A stretch of 64,000 nt of DNA from positions 196,001 through 260,000 of the forward strand of contig WPIO01000015.1 of NCBI GenBank assembly GCA_009760855.2. Direction: 5' to 3'. Made by a program: the position numbers and the translations under genes. Within the stretch, counting starts at the first letter, position 1. The number at the start of each line of letters is the position of its first letter. The DNA is from Cristatella mucedo. Lineage: Eukaryota > Bryozoa > Phylactolaemata > Cristatellidae. The notes beneath the pieces are model-generated. The model worked only from the letters and a program-made list of their open reading frames with translations, was not told the DNA's origin and ran no database searches. This document shows, piece after piece, positions 46,247 to 57,639 of the stretch.

Positions 46247-46516
46247 CTACCTGGCGGCGGCCATCCACAGCAGGACGCCCGCGGCGGCGATTGAGACGGT
46301 CAGAAGACGCGCGTAGCGCCGGTCGACGAGCGCTCCGGCGGCTGGCAGGCGCTGCGGCGGCGGCGCCGGCCAGGCGCCTCGCAGCCGACTGTCTAGCACG
46401 CACCGCTCGTACTCGTCCGCTATGGTCCTCAGGCGCAGCGCGATCTCATCGGTGGTGGCCGCGCCGTGGCGATCCTCCTGCACCGCCGCTGCCAGCTCGT
46501 CGGCGGCGGCAGCCAT
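46247..46516 (-). CDS. Candidate BH3-only BCL-2-family protein (tail-anchored, 89 aa)
   Basis: Open frame of 89 codons from an ATG in a strong Kozak context (GCCATGG) to TAG. Residues 25-37, IALRLRTIADEYE, fit the BH3 consensus (hydrophobic-small-x-x-Leu-x-x-hydrophobic-small-Asp-Glu-aromatic) and share I-A-x-x-L-R-x-I-x-D-E-aromatic with BIM (IAQELRRIGDEFN). After a proline-rich linker (WPAPPPQRLP) comes R-R-Y-A-R, then a hydrophobic segment (about 71-87, LLTVSIAAAGVLLWMAA) ending one residue before the stop, a typical mitochondrial/ER tail anchor. Length and layout resemble Harakiri (91 aa). No BH1 or BH2 follows the BH3, so BH3-only is the best reading. BH3-only proteins trigger apoptosis by binding the groove of BCL-2 proteins. 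The frame stays open upstream to about 46755 without another ATG, so an upstream exon could extend it. The last codons AGG-TAG also match a splice donor (AG|GTAGGC). The region is GC-rich, so a chance frame is possible. Confidence 0.6.
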   Translation of the reverse strand: MAAAADELAAAVQEDRHGAATTDEIALRLRTIADEYERCVLDSRLRGAWPAPPPQRLPAAGALVDRRYARLLTVSIAAAGVLLWMAAAR

Positions 46517-48439
46517 GGCCAGCGGCGCCTGGCCGCTCTGTCGGCCGATCACGCAGAGCTGGCTGGCGAGCGCCGCTCGGGCGCTCGTCGCCGTAGCTGC
46601 CTGCCTGGCCGGAGGCTGCTTGCTTTTCCTGGACCGCGCCCGCCCGCGCTGCTGCTGCTGCTGCTCGCAAGTCCGTCGTCCGAAAATGTTGCCGCCGCCG
46701 CCCGCTCGCTTCGAAGGCGGCCGGGCCTCGCTCGCCGGGCGCCGCGCGCTCTACGTCCGAGATGCGGCGTTCGGATTGGCAGCGGAGAGTCGGTCGCGGT
46801 CGGCGTTTGCTCCTCGCTCGATCCTCGCTTCCCGGGTTTTCTGACCGTTTTGCGCCTCGCCTCGCAGTTTTGATGCACGGGTTGCTCGTTCGTACTGGGC
46901 AACCCCAATCGCAGCGACCCCATTGGTCGGCCGGCGGTCACGGCGATTACGAGTGGGTTGGCCCGCCTGTCAACAGCTTACACGCTGATGCGCTGGGGAC
47001 GCGTGCCAAACTCAGACGAGCACTTAGCGGCGGCGGCGCTTCGTTACAATGAAACTCTGCGATAAGGACAGCGAGCTCGTCCCGCTACTGCGCAGCAACT
47101 GAGATGAGAGAGGCACAGAGAGAGAGAGAGAGGCAGAGGCGCTCGGCTCGACCGCCATCGCATCGGCTCTCGCCCTGCGGCCGTCCGTCTACAGCGGTGG
47201 ACGCCGCCTCGTAACGGACGCAGACACTTTTGCTACCGACTCCGCTGCGGCCGCAATGTTCGTTCTCGCTAGGGTGGCGCGTCGACGTCTCTCCGCCTCG
47301 CGCTCAGGGGGGCGTCAGCCGCCTCCTCTGCTAGATTCCCCGCAACTGGAGAGGAGAGGCGGAGCTTGGATCGGCGCCCGCTTTCGAGTCGCTCGATGCG
47401 AGCGCCACCGCTGGCCGCGACAGTGGCTTCCGCTTTGCACCTCCGCTGAGAGGCAGAGTAAGAGCGGGGAAAGATAGGGGGAACAGAAAGGAGATTGGGA
47501 GACGAAAGAGAGAGGGAGGGATGTGGCGAGTGAGAGATCGGACCGGTATCGCTGGCGAGATGAGAAAGAGCGCGAGATGGACGCGGCTCGGGGTAGCCGA
47601 GTCTTCGAGTCAACAGGCAATGTCCTCTGTCGTGTCGCCTCCGGGGAGCGCACCGGCCGAGCTAGCGCCACCGAGACGTGGCCGCGGAGGGGCCGATACA
47701 TGCGGGCGGCGCCTCCTCGGGCGCACGCGCTCACCGGTCTAACTCCGAATCGATCTTTGCACGCGGACGTTAGCGCAGTCTGCGAGCGGTGGCTGCGAGC
47801 GACAGGCTTCGAGCTCGCAGCGCCGCCTCGATGCTCGCCCGCCACGAGGGCGCCCGCGGCGACCTCGAGCGAAAGCGGCGCCGATCGGCTGCGCGGCTGC
47901 CGCTGTGCAGTCCGCTAGGTGCAGCGCGCGATAGCCGCGGGCGGCTCGCGAGCCGGCGTTCGCTCGCCCGCCGACCGCGTGGCGCCGGCACGCGTCGCGA
48001 TCGAGAAGGCAAGGGGGAGAGCGTGCGGCGGTATCGGCCGGCGGGCGGATGGCGCGCGAGCCGGCGAGCGAGCGCTGCTCGGGATCGGCGCCGCCGCTCG
48101 GGCAGCGCTCGTCGTCGGCTGCGATCGAGTGTCAACCCCTCGAGCCTAGCGTGCCCCGCGAGCGCGACCTGCGACACACGCACCCCAGCACCAGCCTCAC
48201 GCGCTGCCTTCTGCCAACACTGCTGCGTCGACGGATTGATTTCAAGTAAACGAGATAAAACATTAAGCATTAAGCGTCGCTCGCGACCGACGAAGCTCGC
48301 GGTCGTCGAGGGGGAGAGCATTCAGCGCCATCAAGAAAAAGCGCTGCTGCTGCTGCTGCGGAGCCTGTGCATGCAAGCGCTGCTGCTGCTATTGCGTCGA
48401 GCCTCTGTTTGTTAGCCACTTGGTTAGCGGTATATACAG
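46517..48439. other. CpG-rich sequence upstream of the BH3-motif gene
   Basis: GC-rich and densely CpG (for example 14 CpG in 47821-47880). It could contain the promoter or 5' exons of the minus-strand gene, but no TATA box, initiator or recognisable coding similarity was identified. Several long arginine/alanine/serine-rich frames occur on both strands and I treat them as composition artefacts. Confidence 0.5.
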
Positions 48440-48612
48440 TTCGCGACTGTTAGAGGTATATATAGTATATACAGTATACAGCATATACAGTTCGCGACTG
48501 TTAGTTAGAGGTATATATAGTATATACAGTATACAGTATATACAGTTCGCGACTGTTAGTTAGAGGTATATATAGTATATACAGTATACAGTATATACAG
48601 CTCGCGACTGGA
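48440..48612 (+). repeat. 55-bp minisatellite, three copies plus a partial
   Basis: Units start TTCGCGACTGTTAG at 48440, 48491 and 48546, with a partial at 48601. The first is 51 bp because it lacks one TTAG; the others are 55 bp. Each has a GTATATATAGTATATACAG core, itself rich in inverted symmetry. Confidence 0.93.
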
Positions 48613-51239
48613 CGACGAAATCGGGTGACGAAGCGGCGTACGAATACTCCGCAGCCCTGCCACTTTCACCAAGCGACGGCGTCGCGATGGAGGGCACCGC
48701 CGGAGCCGCCGACAGCGCAGAGCGCGCCTTTGCAGTGCAGAACGCTCCGCGAGCCGAGCGCGTGCGCGGGAGAGCTCTCGCAAAGCGTTCGCGGCTCTCC
48801 GGGGGGGGGGGGGGGGTGGCGGTGGCGGCGGTGGGGCCACTCGTGATTGAGGAAGCGGCGCACGAAAAAGAAGCGGCAGCCCTCGATGCTCGACCGCCCA
48901 CGATGCTTGACCGCTCGCGGCTAGTGATTCCGACTCGCCGCCCGTCCGAGCAGCCCCGGCGCAGCCCCAGGCTGGGCGAGGCAGCAATTGCCGCGGCTAC
49001 TGCTAACTGCAGCGGCCGCCCACGCTGCTGCGAGCGCGGCGTCGCTCAGGACCGAGAGGACGGCGCGCTCGATGCGTCGGCGTCGCGCGACCGAGTGCGC
49101 GTGGGTCGCGCGATGGCATCGCCGAGCGGCGCTCAACCGTCAACCGACGCTCAAGGTCATCGCGTTTTTTTTCGCTTTTTTTTATAGCAGGAGTCGCTCG
49201 CAAACTCGCAGCCCCGCTGTTCGAACGGTAACCGTCACGCGCTCGGAGACTAAATGTCACTGTCGACCGGGCGGCGGTCGACAGTGAAATCACCCGACAC
49301 CGCGGCGACGAGAAAACCGTTCGAACACGCTCGGCTGGGGGCCCAGGCGACAGACCGGAAGACGCGCCCGCTGACCGCCGCTCAGGCACTCGAGCGAGCC
49401 ACGCGCCTGCGCGAGGGCGCGCGAGGCACTCGGCGGACGCGCTCGCTCGACGCGGTGCAGACGGAGGGATTCCTTCGGTCTGAGCGGCTGCGGTGCAACT
49501 CGTCCGTCTCGCCTCGTGCCGCCGAAGCAGCGCCGATAGCAGCAGTGGCCGCCGCGACCGACCGCCGCCTCTTGGGCCGCCGCTCCCACTTTTTAGCCGC
49601 CGGCGCTTCAACGGCCGCGTCGCGTTGCCCTTCTGCTCTACCCGACTTCCGTCGCATGTCCGCCTGCTCGCTGGCCTGAGGCCGGCGCGCGACCGGGCAC
49701 CGACTGCTTTCTCTCGTGTCGTTGTCGCCGCCGCCGTCCCTTCGCGTAGCGGGCCTTGCCTTCGCTGAATCCGCGGCCCTGTAACCTGCGGCTGACTGGA
49801 GCGTGCGTACGAGGAGCAGCAGCGCGCGCCGCCGCTGCTGCTCAGATCCGATTTCAAGGCACAAGCGTCTCCGTCTGGCGCTTGCGCTTCGCCGCGTCGC
49901 TCCTGCGCCGCCCCGCCGCCCCTCAATAGATGGAGACGCTCACGGCAGCGACGGCGGCGCGAACTCGCCGGCCGCTGCCACCGCACGGTGGCGCTCCCTT
50001 CCGGCGCGAATGCGACGGCCCTCGGCAGCCGCTCGGAAGGCTCTCTCCAACGTGTGCGCAGGAACGGGCCGCCGCCGCAGCGCTCGTGCGCTTTGATCGC
50101 GCGCGCGAACTCCACACTTTACGCATCTCCGCCGGCCGCGCACCCGGTGCAAAGTAGCCGCGGCCGGTTGTGCGCAGTAGGCCAATTAATGCACGCTACG
50201 GCGGGCGACCGCTGACTCACGCAAGACGACTGCTAACTTCCGTGCTCTGCACTGACCGCTTTTCGGCTCGCCTGCTACCGCAGCAACGCAGCTTTGGACG
50301 GATATCGATCGACGGGGCTTCTGGCGCGACTGCCGCCGCCGCCGCTGCTGCCGGCTCTCCTTGCCGAGCGTCTGTCGCAGTGCTGCGGCGCCGTATCGGA
50401 ACCTCCAGCGCCACCGGTCGGCCGACTCCTGTCTCGGCTTCGACGGCGCGCACGCCGACTCGGATGCCAAACGCAGAGCGAGGCTGCTGGGAGAGATGGC
50501 CTAGGGCATACCGTACCGTGTACCATAGCTGACCTTCGCGCGCGCAGGCGCCGACTCGGACCGTCTTCGTTTGTCGCGTCTCCGTCCATTTTAGCATGAG
50601 CTGCTTCCGCCGCATGGGCGAATGCCGCCGAAATCTAGCGAGTGACGCGGTGCAGCGGCTGCGACTTCCGGTCAAGGCTAAGGCGCAAGCGCAGCACTCG
50701 TAACGCTGCTAGTACTTGCCGACGCGCGGCAAATAAAAACCGGCGTAGCCCAGAACCTTTAGACCGCGGCTAGAGACTTGGAGGTGCAGCACCAATGAAC
50801 GGAGGCGTGCTCGCAGTAGCGGCACAGAGGCACACCGACGATTAGCGCCCATAATTTAAGATACATGTCCATAGTACATATCCATAGCGTAGAGAAGTCT
50901 ATTAAGTCATTCAGTCCATGAGAAGTACATTAACAAGTACATGAAGTCGTTAAGTACTTTGAGAAGTCATTAAGTACATATCCATTACGTAGAGAAGTCT
51001 ATTCGACTGCAAAGTGTCGGGCTTGACTGCCGCCAGTTGCAAAGCGTTGAGGAGCTGCTACGCTTGGCTGCTCGGCTCCGAGACTGACTGAATAATATAT
51101 GACTTAGGGTTTTTACGCCGCCTTGCCATGGATTATGATTTGACCGGTTCCGGGCCATTATAGTTGAGGAACCGCTAATAATAATTCGCCTGTCATAACC
51201 TGTAGCGAAGAAAGCATCAGAAGTAGGGTCAAATTATTA
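48613..51239. other. CpG-rich intergenic sequence
   Basis: Contains a long G run (about 48796-48816), a 13-bp perfect hairpin (49257-49287) and a short imperfect repeat of ATCCATAGCGTAGAGAAGTC with variants (50875-51005). A long arginine/serine frame on the minus strand (49003-50115) has no recognisable domain. No gene called. Confidence 0.6.
49257..49287. repeat. Perfect hairpin (13-bp stem, 5-nt loop)
   Basis: TCACTGTCGACCG at 49257-49269 is the exact reverse complement of CGGTCGACAGTGA at 49275-49287. Confidence 0.9.
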
Positions 51240-51875
51240 ATAGAAATAATAAGAATATATTTGTATAGCGCCATCGGAGAACCTAATTTATTTCTAGACA
51301 CTTTACGTACGCAGTAAAGGAAGCGCGATCAAATAGATAAGTAAAGCATGTTTTTTCTCAATGAGATGAGCAGTTTACTCGGTAGCAGTTACAAAGCAAC
51401 AACGACAGTCGCAGGCTTCACAGCGACAATGACCGGCACCGGATGAGTGACGGAAGTTTGTTCCACACGATCTTCAGTCAAGACCGGAGGTACCAGACAC
51501 CTGCTCGCTACCAGCAGCCATTTATTCCTAAGCATGCTCTCGTGTAAAATCGCATCTGTTATCACATTGGTGAGATGGTGAGTGCTAATTGTATAAAAAA
51601 GAAAAGTAAGCCCAGCACAATTCCCTCTGGGACCGCACACTTTACAAAAGGTACCGCAGATACCCGTCTTCCCCGCTGACATCAACGCTCTGTAGTCTCC
51701 CACTGAGAGGGGACACTGAGAGTGCCAGCGATGCCCAGTCGGAGATGGCAGGCATTGAAGGACTTGGCGATCAACAGCAGAAAACACTTCCGAGTGATCC
51801 GGCCAAACAAGTAGCAACGGTCCACCAACTCGGGGAGCTGGCGAGATCTTTAGCTTTATTGTATTTGTCATTAGA
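51240..51875 (-). mobile_element. R2-like LINE fragment with reverse-transcriptase remnant
   Basis: The left end has an AATAATAAGAATATATTTG-type tail, then a diverged GCCATCGGAGAACC, TTTCTAGACACTTTACG terminus. The minus strand is open for about 160 codons. A C-G-P-R-G-N-C-A-G-L-T-F-L-F-Y stretch resembles the PQGSxLGPLLFxxY reverse-transcriptase block with substitutions. It is decayed; the family assignment is tentative. Confidence 0.55.
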
Positions 51876-52137
51876 TCTCGCTCAGGATCGAACGCGATGG
51901 CTAGCTGAGCTGCGGGAGCGGTCTTGCGAGTGAAACTTTTGAACCTTTAGTCAAGCGACGGTCTAAGTGGACAACGAAATTTCGAGCGCGCCGCGGCGGC
52001 GGCGGCGGTGCTACAGCACCAACGATTAGAAGAGAGGCGTCTCCTAGTTTAGCCGAACCCGTTGGCTTTAGTCAGATCGTTCTCCGCCCGCGGAGACAGA
52101 CGCTAAAAGTCGAGAGAGAGCGAGGAGGAGGAGGAGA

Positions 52138-52245
52138 ATAGTAATACTAATGCATTCAATTAAGCGCCCCCAGAGAACTCGATCTCTTTCTAGGCGCTTT
52201 ACAGTTGCCGCAAAGGAAGCACGATTTAATGGCTAGTGGAAGGAA
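52138..52245 (-). mobile_element. R1 LINE 3' terminus
   Basis: GCATTCAATTAAGCGCCCCC, then GAGAACTCGATCTCTTTCTA, GGCGCTTTACAGTTGC and AAAGGAAGCACGATTTAATGG, a diverged R1 end. Confidence 0.8.
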
Positions 52246-52714
52246 GAGTTGCCGCCACTGGCGCGCTAGAATGTCGCTGCGACGAACTCGGACCGAGCGC
52301 ATCTGGCACCGCATTTGGCTAGCTGCCGCGTAGCCCGTGACCGCGGCTTCGCAGTGCACGCTCGCTTGCATGCATTTCTCGCGCTGCCGCGACCAGGAGC
52401 ATTTTTGCCACGCAACGTTAAGCGGCGGCGCGACGCTGGCGGCCGACGCTGCGATCCAGGCTCCGGTCGCACTCGCCGGGTTACGTCGTTCGGCGGCCGG
52501 CGCGTAGCCCCGTAGCGCGTCGGCTCACTGAGCGTAAGCGCTACGCGCTACTACCGCGCCCGGTGCCCTCATTCCTGCGCCTCGCAGCCGTGGGTCTTCT
52601 TTGCCGCAGGAGCTGCGATGGCTGCCGGTTGATCAACAGATACAGAGTAAATTTCCTACGCTGACCCATAAGGCTCACCGCGGCTTGAAAGGATGGGCAT
52701 TTGACCCCGGGCGC

Positions 52715-52850
52715 TGGATCAGGGACGGACGCTGGATCAGGTGGCGCCTAAATGGGTGTCTACAACTGGCTGGGGGGGGGGGGGGGCGCCATCTGCGTAG
52801 TTCGTACCCGGGCGCACAATATTCTAGGAACGCCTCTGCATCGAGCTGAA
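52715..52850 (+). repeat. Unclassified interspersed repeat R4, copy 2
   Basis: GCTGGATCAGGTGG, a 14-bp G run, GGGCGCCATCTGCGTAGTTCG and CACAATATTCTAGGAACG match the copy at 17290-17480. Confidence 0.6.
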
Positions 52851-53352
52851 CTACTGCGCCAGTTTTAGCCTCCTCGGGTCTTCTGTTCGGCACGCCGCAC
52901 CTGTCTGATTACGAAGGACGGCGCCTCGTCATCTGCGGGCGGTCGGGGACGAGCGTACCCTCGATGGCTGGGCGCGACTTTACCGCCCCACCGGTGGCGC
53001 GCAGATCGCGCGACGCCCGCGCCGGGCGCAATGGTCCCGAGAGCAGCGCAGAGAGACGTATGGGCGAGCGAGCGCCCTCGCTTCGAACCCGAGCGGCGCA
53101 TCGTCCGCAAGCAAAGCGCCAGCAGACGGCGCCGCGCCTGGCGTGCAGATCGCGCCGCGTCTCCCCCTCCGAGACGGTGAGAGCCAAGCTCCGCCGCCTC
53201 GTCCCGCATTCTGCGACGCGACGCCTCTCGGGGCGGATTAGCGTACGCAAAGAACCGGCAAAATCGATGGTGGATAAAGAGAGGGGAGAAAGAGAGAGAG
53301 AAAGGAAGAGGGGGAGATGCGAAGATAAGGAAAAGAAAAAGCACGAGTGTGA

Positions 53353-53398
<46 letters not shown>

Positions 53399-54327
53399 CG
53401 ACAGGGTGAAACAGACAGACCGAGAACGCTTAGAGAGCGACGAGGCGACGAGTAGGGACGAGTGCGGATCGCTTGACAGACAGGCGGAGGGCGCTCTTCC
53501 TCCATTCTTGAACACCAAAGGAGAACGGGGGAAGACTGCCGAGGGGCGCAGAGCTTGGAGTCGCTGCGAAGAGCGGCTGATAGGTGACGTCACGGACGTC
53601 GAGGCCTCTACCTGAATTCGGAACATGATTGCGCACCTCATTTGGCACGGTGCATCGCGGGTGTACTGACCCGCGGTCGCAGAGTGCATCCGCGGCTGGC
53701 GAGCGACCGTCCGGGACGTTGGGCGCTCCGCCCGAGCGAGCGGAGCGCTCTGAGCGCCGCCACTCGATGGCGGAGCTCCGGCTCTCGAGTATCTCCGCCC
53801 CTTCTCTCGCGCCATCCCGTTGTTTCCGCAGCGCTGCGCGGGCGAAGTGCTTTTCAGCGGTCAGGTTACCAAGCGCCCAGCGACCCGACTTTTTGTCAAT
53901 TGGTGCAGCGTTGGATCGGTTCGATAGACTCCACGACCTCGCCATAGGCAAAGATGCTTCGCTGAGTCACCACCGCGCCTCCCAGCGCCACTGCCGCCGC
54001 TGCGATTGCTTCTTGCAGTGAACCCCGTCGGCCTCGCAGAGCAACCCCCCACGAGGCCTAGTAGGCCACTAAGCAGTAGCCAATAACCAAGCCTCTGCCT
54101 CTCGAGCCAAGCACTTGCCTCCTCGAACTTTGTAGTCTTCTTAGATACTGGATGGCCGTAGAGAGACGGAGAGAGGGAGAGAGAGAAAAGAAAAGATAGA
54201 GAGACAGACAGAGAAAAGAGAGACGGGAGAGAGTGCTTCACAGCGACTACTTTTGGAGCTATCGCGGACACTGGCTTCAGTAGCGAGCGATTGGGTACCG
54301 AGACGACGAGGCTGATAGAGAGAGAGG

Positions 54328-54367
<40 letters not shown>

Positions 54368-54644
54368 CAGAGAGAGGCAAGCAAACATACTCATATCATG
54401 GAAATATGAAAAAGGCTAGTAATTAAATAAACGAGTACTTTCCGGTGCTCAAAAAAGCAGGGCTACTCGTTTCCGCCGAAACAAACGTCAAGCCGCGATA
54501 AGCGGCGACGTAGGAAGGTGGTACTGGCATACAGAGCTGAAACTGTAGGTCGCCATTCATTTCGGCCTACCTGCGTACCCTTTTTGTATCCGCTTACACC
54601 TGAGCGTGATTGCTTATCCGTTTGAATTAAAAATTAAATTAAAT
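52851..54644. other. Intergenic, purine-rich arrays
   Basis: GC-rich sequence with AG arrays at about 53353-53394 and 54318-54360 and GA-rich flanks. The serine/leucine and arginine/glutamate frames over these arrays are microsatellite translations. No gene seen. Confidence 0.6.
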
Positions 54645-54816
54645 ACTAGCTGATTTAACAGCCTGTTTTATATAGCGACAGAAGAGCCTTTACGGCTATC
54701 ACCACCGCTTCCAGTGGCGATACAGAATCTCCCACCGCAGGATTAGAAGCCACGACGTCGGGACCGAGGTCGTGAAAAGCAGCCGCCTTACCTAGTGAGC
54801 CATCACGGCTCACCAA
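54645..54816 (-). mobile_element. tRNA-derived SINE
   Basis: Minus-oriented and nearly complete. CTAGCTGATTTAACAGCC is at the left, GCAGGATTAGAAGCC at the mutated B box, and ACCTAGTGAGCCATCACGGC at the tRNA-like head. Confidence 0.85.
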
Positions 54817-56261
54817 CACCCTGCGGACTATTTTTGGGGGCCTTGCGTATGCGCGCTCTGTCGGCGCGCTGCTTACCTTTGCTCAATACGCATTCGCTCG
54901 TTACGAAGCTTAGCCGCTGAGAACGTCGTCAGCAGCCCATGTCTCGTCATCTAAACAGAAGCGTTTCACGAGGACGCCGCGCCGCCCTACACGAGTCGCC
55001 GATCCTAATCCCAGGAGGCCAACTCAGTGCGTTGATCTCTTTTGTGCGTGTGCGCGTGCGCGTGTCGTCCAGCGTTACTTGAGGCCTGCGGTAATGGCGC
55101 AGACATCCGGAAATCGCTTGACTAGCTTGTGCGAAAGTCCTTAAGCCGCTTGGCAGAAGCGAGGCAGCATCGACGCAGGAGCTCGCAGAGCCTCGGAGCA
55201 GACGTCTTCGCGGCAGCGGACAGCGTGCTGAGGAGCCTCAGCACGCTGTCTGCCGCCGCGCAGACCGCGCTTCGGACGGCAGCGGACGCAGACAGAAAGC
55301 TTCAAGACGGCGATAGGCGACACTAACTAGTATCATTAAAATGAAACACACACACACACAGCGAGACACTCGACGTACGCTGGAAAGGAAGCGTGCCAAT
55401 TGGTTAGTTATGCAATGCACGAATTCCTCCCCGCGCGCAAGCGCACAGAGCACGAGTCGCCACTCGGGCAGAGCAAGCGAGCGGCGAGGAACCGAGTTTT
55501 GGAGCTTTTCGTTTTTTTTTGCACTCGGTCAAGTCAGCAGACGACGCGACGTCAGGAGATACCGAGTTGCACGCTTCGGGAGCAACAGGTACTATGGGGC
55601 ATGGTCTCTGAGGGGTACGAGGCTCGTTAGAAGCGCAAGCTAGCGACCCGAGTCAGAAGTGCTCGCGGTGCCGTGCGGTGTCGCATACGGTGCCGTACGG
55701 TTCCGAGCCTTATTAGGAGCCGTCGCAACTAGGCAGGCCGGAGCCGGACAATTTCGAAGGGAGCCGAAATAAGAACTCTTCTACGAAGACGGGCTTGACG
55801 ACGACGAGGACGCTAGCGACGAAGTCGGCCCAGCGAGCGGGCGCCCAGAGAGAGCACGGCGTCCGCATACGATGGCCGCCGATCGAGCTGCGGCCGCGCG
55901 CCGCTTCGCTCTCGCCAGCCAGCCAGTCAGTCGATCGGGGCCGCCGCGCGCGCGCGGGAAAGAAGCGCCGCAGGCGGCCGAGCTGCGTCCGAAGTGCAAG
56001 GAAGGAAGTTAACGCAGCGAAGCAGCCTGTCCGCGCGATGGGCGCGCTCAGTGCGCTAGCGCGACGGCGGCGTGTGCGCTCGCTTCCGCTCCAGCAGCTT
56101 CGCTTAAAAGAGCCACGATGCCGCGGCGAGCAGATTATCCGCCCGTCGGAGCGACCGCCGCGTGTCGCTGCTCGATGTCAGTGCGGCGGCGGATCGCTGG
56201 ACACGCCCCAGTGGTCCGCCGACGGCGGCGGCCGGCGCGGGGGGGGGACGACGGTCGCCGC
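54817..56261. other. Intergenic, GC-rich with a strong hairpin
   Basis: Contains a near-perfect palindrome (55210-55259) and CpG-rich sequence. No gene recognised. Confidence 0.6.
55219..55250. repeat. Perfect 15-bp stem hairpin with a 2-nt loop
   Basis: GACAGCGTGCTGAGG (55219-55233), AG loop, CCTCAGCACGCTGTC (55236-55250). Outside the stem the arms continue to pair (GCGGCAG with CTGCCGC) after a two-base bulge, giving about 22 paired bases. Confidence 0.92.
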
Positions 56262-56343
56262 GAACTCAAATTTTAGCAATATTATTTAGCTGAAAGTAGG
56301 CAGATTTGACTGTGGAGCTAATGTGGTTGTCTGATGTGGTCGT

Positions 56344-56345
<2 letters not shown>
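56262..56345 (-). mobile_element. R1 LINE internal fragment (inverted arm)
   Basis: On the minus strand it encodes DNHISSTVKSAYFQLNNIAKI, matching DDHISSTIKSAYFQLHNIAKI of the 24.5-25.7 kb copy. It stops just before the point where the plus-oriented fragment at 56941 begins. Confidence 0.88.
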
Positions 56346-56424
<79 letters not shown>

Positions 56425-56470
56425 TAGAGAGAGAAAGAGATAGGGAGAGACAGACAGACAGACTGACGGA
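56344..56470 (+). repeat. AG microsatellite with GACA end
   Basis: About 35 AG units, then GAAA/GATA/GACA-interrupted sequence to about 56470. Confidence 0.93.
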
Positions 56471-56940
56471 GAAAGACAGCGAGACAGACTGTCAGACAGG
56501 CAGGCAGACAAAGAAAAAAAGAGAGGGGAGTAGAAGGGGAGGCTGAGCTGAGCTTAGGCGAACTGAATGAAAAAAGCAGGTAGTGGGAAGAGCAACTGCA
56601 AATTTTTTAAGTCATCCTTAAATTGCAGGGTTGACGGTATGGTCGCATGACAGCACGCGTAGAGGTTCGGCGTCGCTGTCGAGTCTTCGCCGTCGCTCTT
56701 CAAGTTCGTTCTCGTTTTTGCAGGTCAGCTTAGTGCGCGCGCCGCTGTGCCGGCCGGCTCCGCCGCTGCTCCGCCATCGAGCAGCCGGCAGCAGCACCCC
56801 TTAGAAACCGCCTTCCGACGCCGTCAATTGATCCGGATAGTCGCACTCTAGCAAAAGGACGGTCGCTGATTAAATGCCGAATGTCACTCGATACCCAGTC
56901 TGCAGAGAGCTAGAAACCGCTCACGTCGTGTCGCTTGTTG

Positions 56941-57639
56941 AGATAAGGATACCACGTCTAAGTTGGTCCATGCATTTGTGACATACCGGCATGTGCAATC
57001 AGGTGATTACAGCTTTTGCAAAACTCCGCAGCTAGGCTTGTCTGTCGTGAGCGTCGCAGTTGCCCCATCACACCACTTCTCGCCGACCTGCACTGGCTAC
57101 CAGTCAAGCAACGAATCGAATTCAAGGTTTTGTCGCTCACTTTAGGTCACTTCATTCTTTGGCTCCAGCCTATCTCTCAGATCTACTCCCCCACCAGGCC
57201 AAGCAACATACCAACCGCTTTTCGGAATCTAATTGTTTAACTATACCTCGTTCAAACCTCAAATCCTTTGGAGACCATGCCTTTAGTTCGTAGGCTCCCA
57301 AAGCCTGGAACTGTCTCCCGACTTGCGTCAGAACATCCCCTGACTTGACCACATTTAAAAAGAACCTAAAAACATACCTATTTAGGACAGCATTTAGTGG
57401 GTCCCTGTGATTCGTCCTTCATGTACTTTATGCGTGCTGACGCTGCATGCTGCCACTAACCACATTTGCATGCTGACCCTGTGCATGTCACCCCTAACCA
57501 TGTTATTCATGTTATTTATCAAACATGATATTACTCACCATTCAATTAAATTTCCATTTGCAGCAAATGTAAAGCGCCTAGGAAGAGATTGAGTTCTCTG
57601 AGGGCACTTTATCAAGTGCATTATTATTATTATTATTAT

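Noticed and set aside
45567-46316. 249-codon plus-strand frame antisense to the BH3-motif gene
   Set aside because: Low-complexity Arg/Ala/Ser composition without a recognisable domain. Best explained as GC-driven.
49003-50115. 370-codon arginine/serine/alanine frame on the minus strand
   Set aside because: The region is very GC-rich, where stop codons are rare, and overlapping long frames exist on both strands. No domain, motif or Kozak/splice support.
51389-51871. 160-codon minus-strand frame as a host gene
   Set aside because: Its left end has a LINE-like terminus and one block resembles a reverse-transcriptase motif, so a decayed LINE explains it better.
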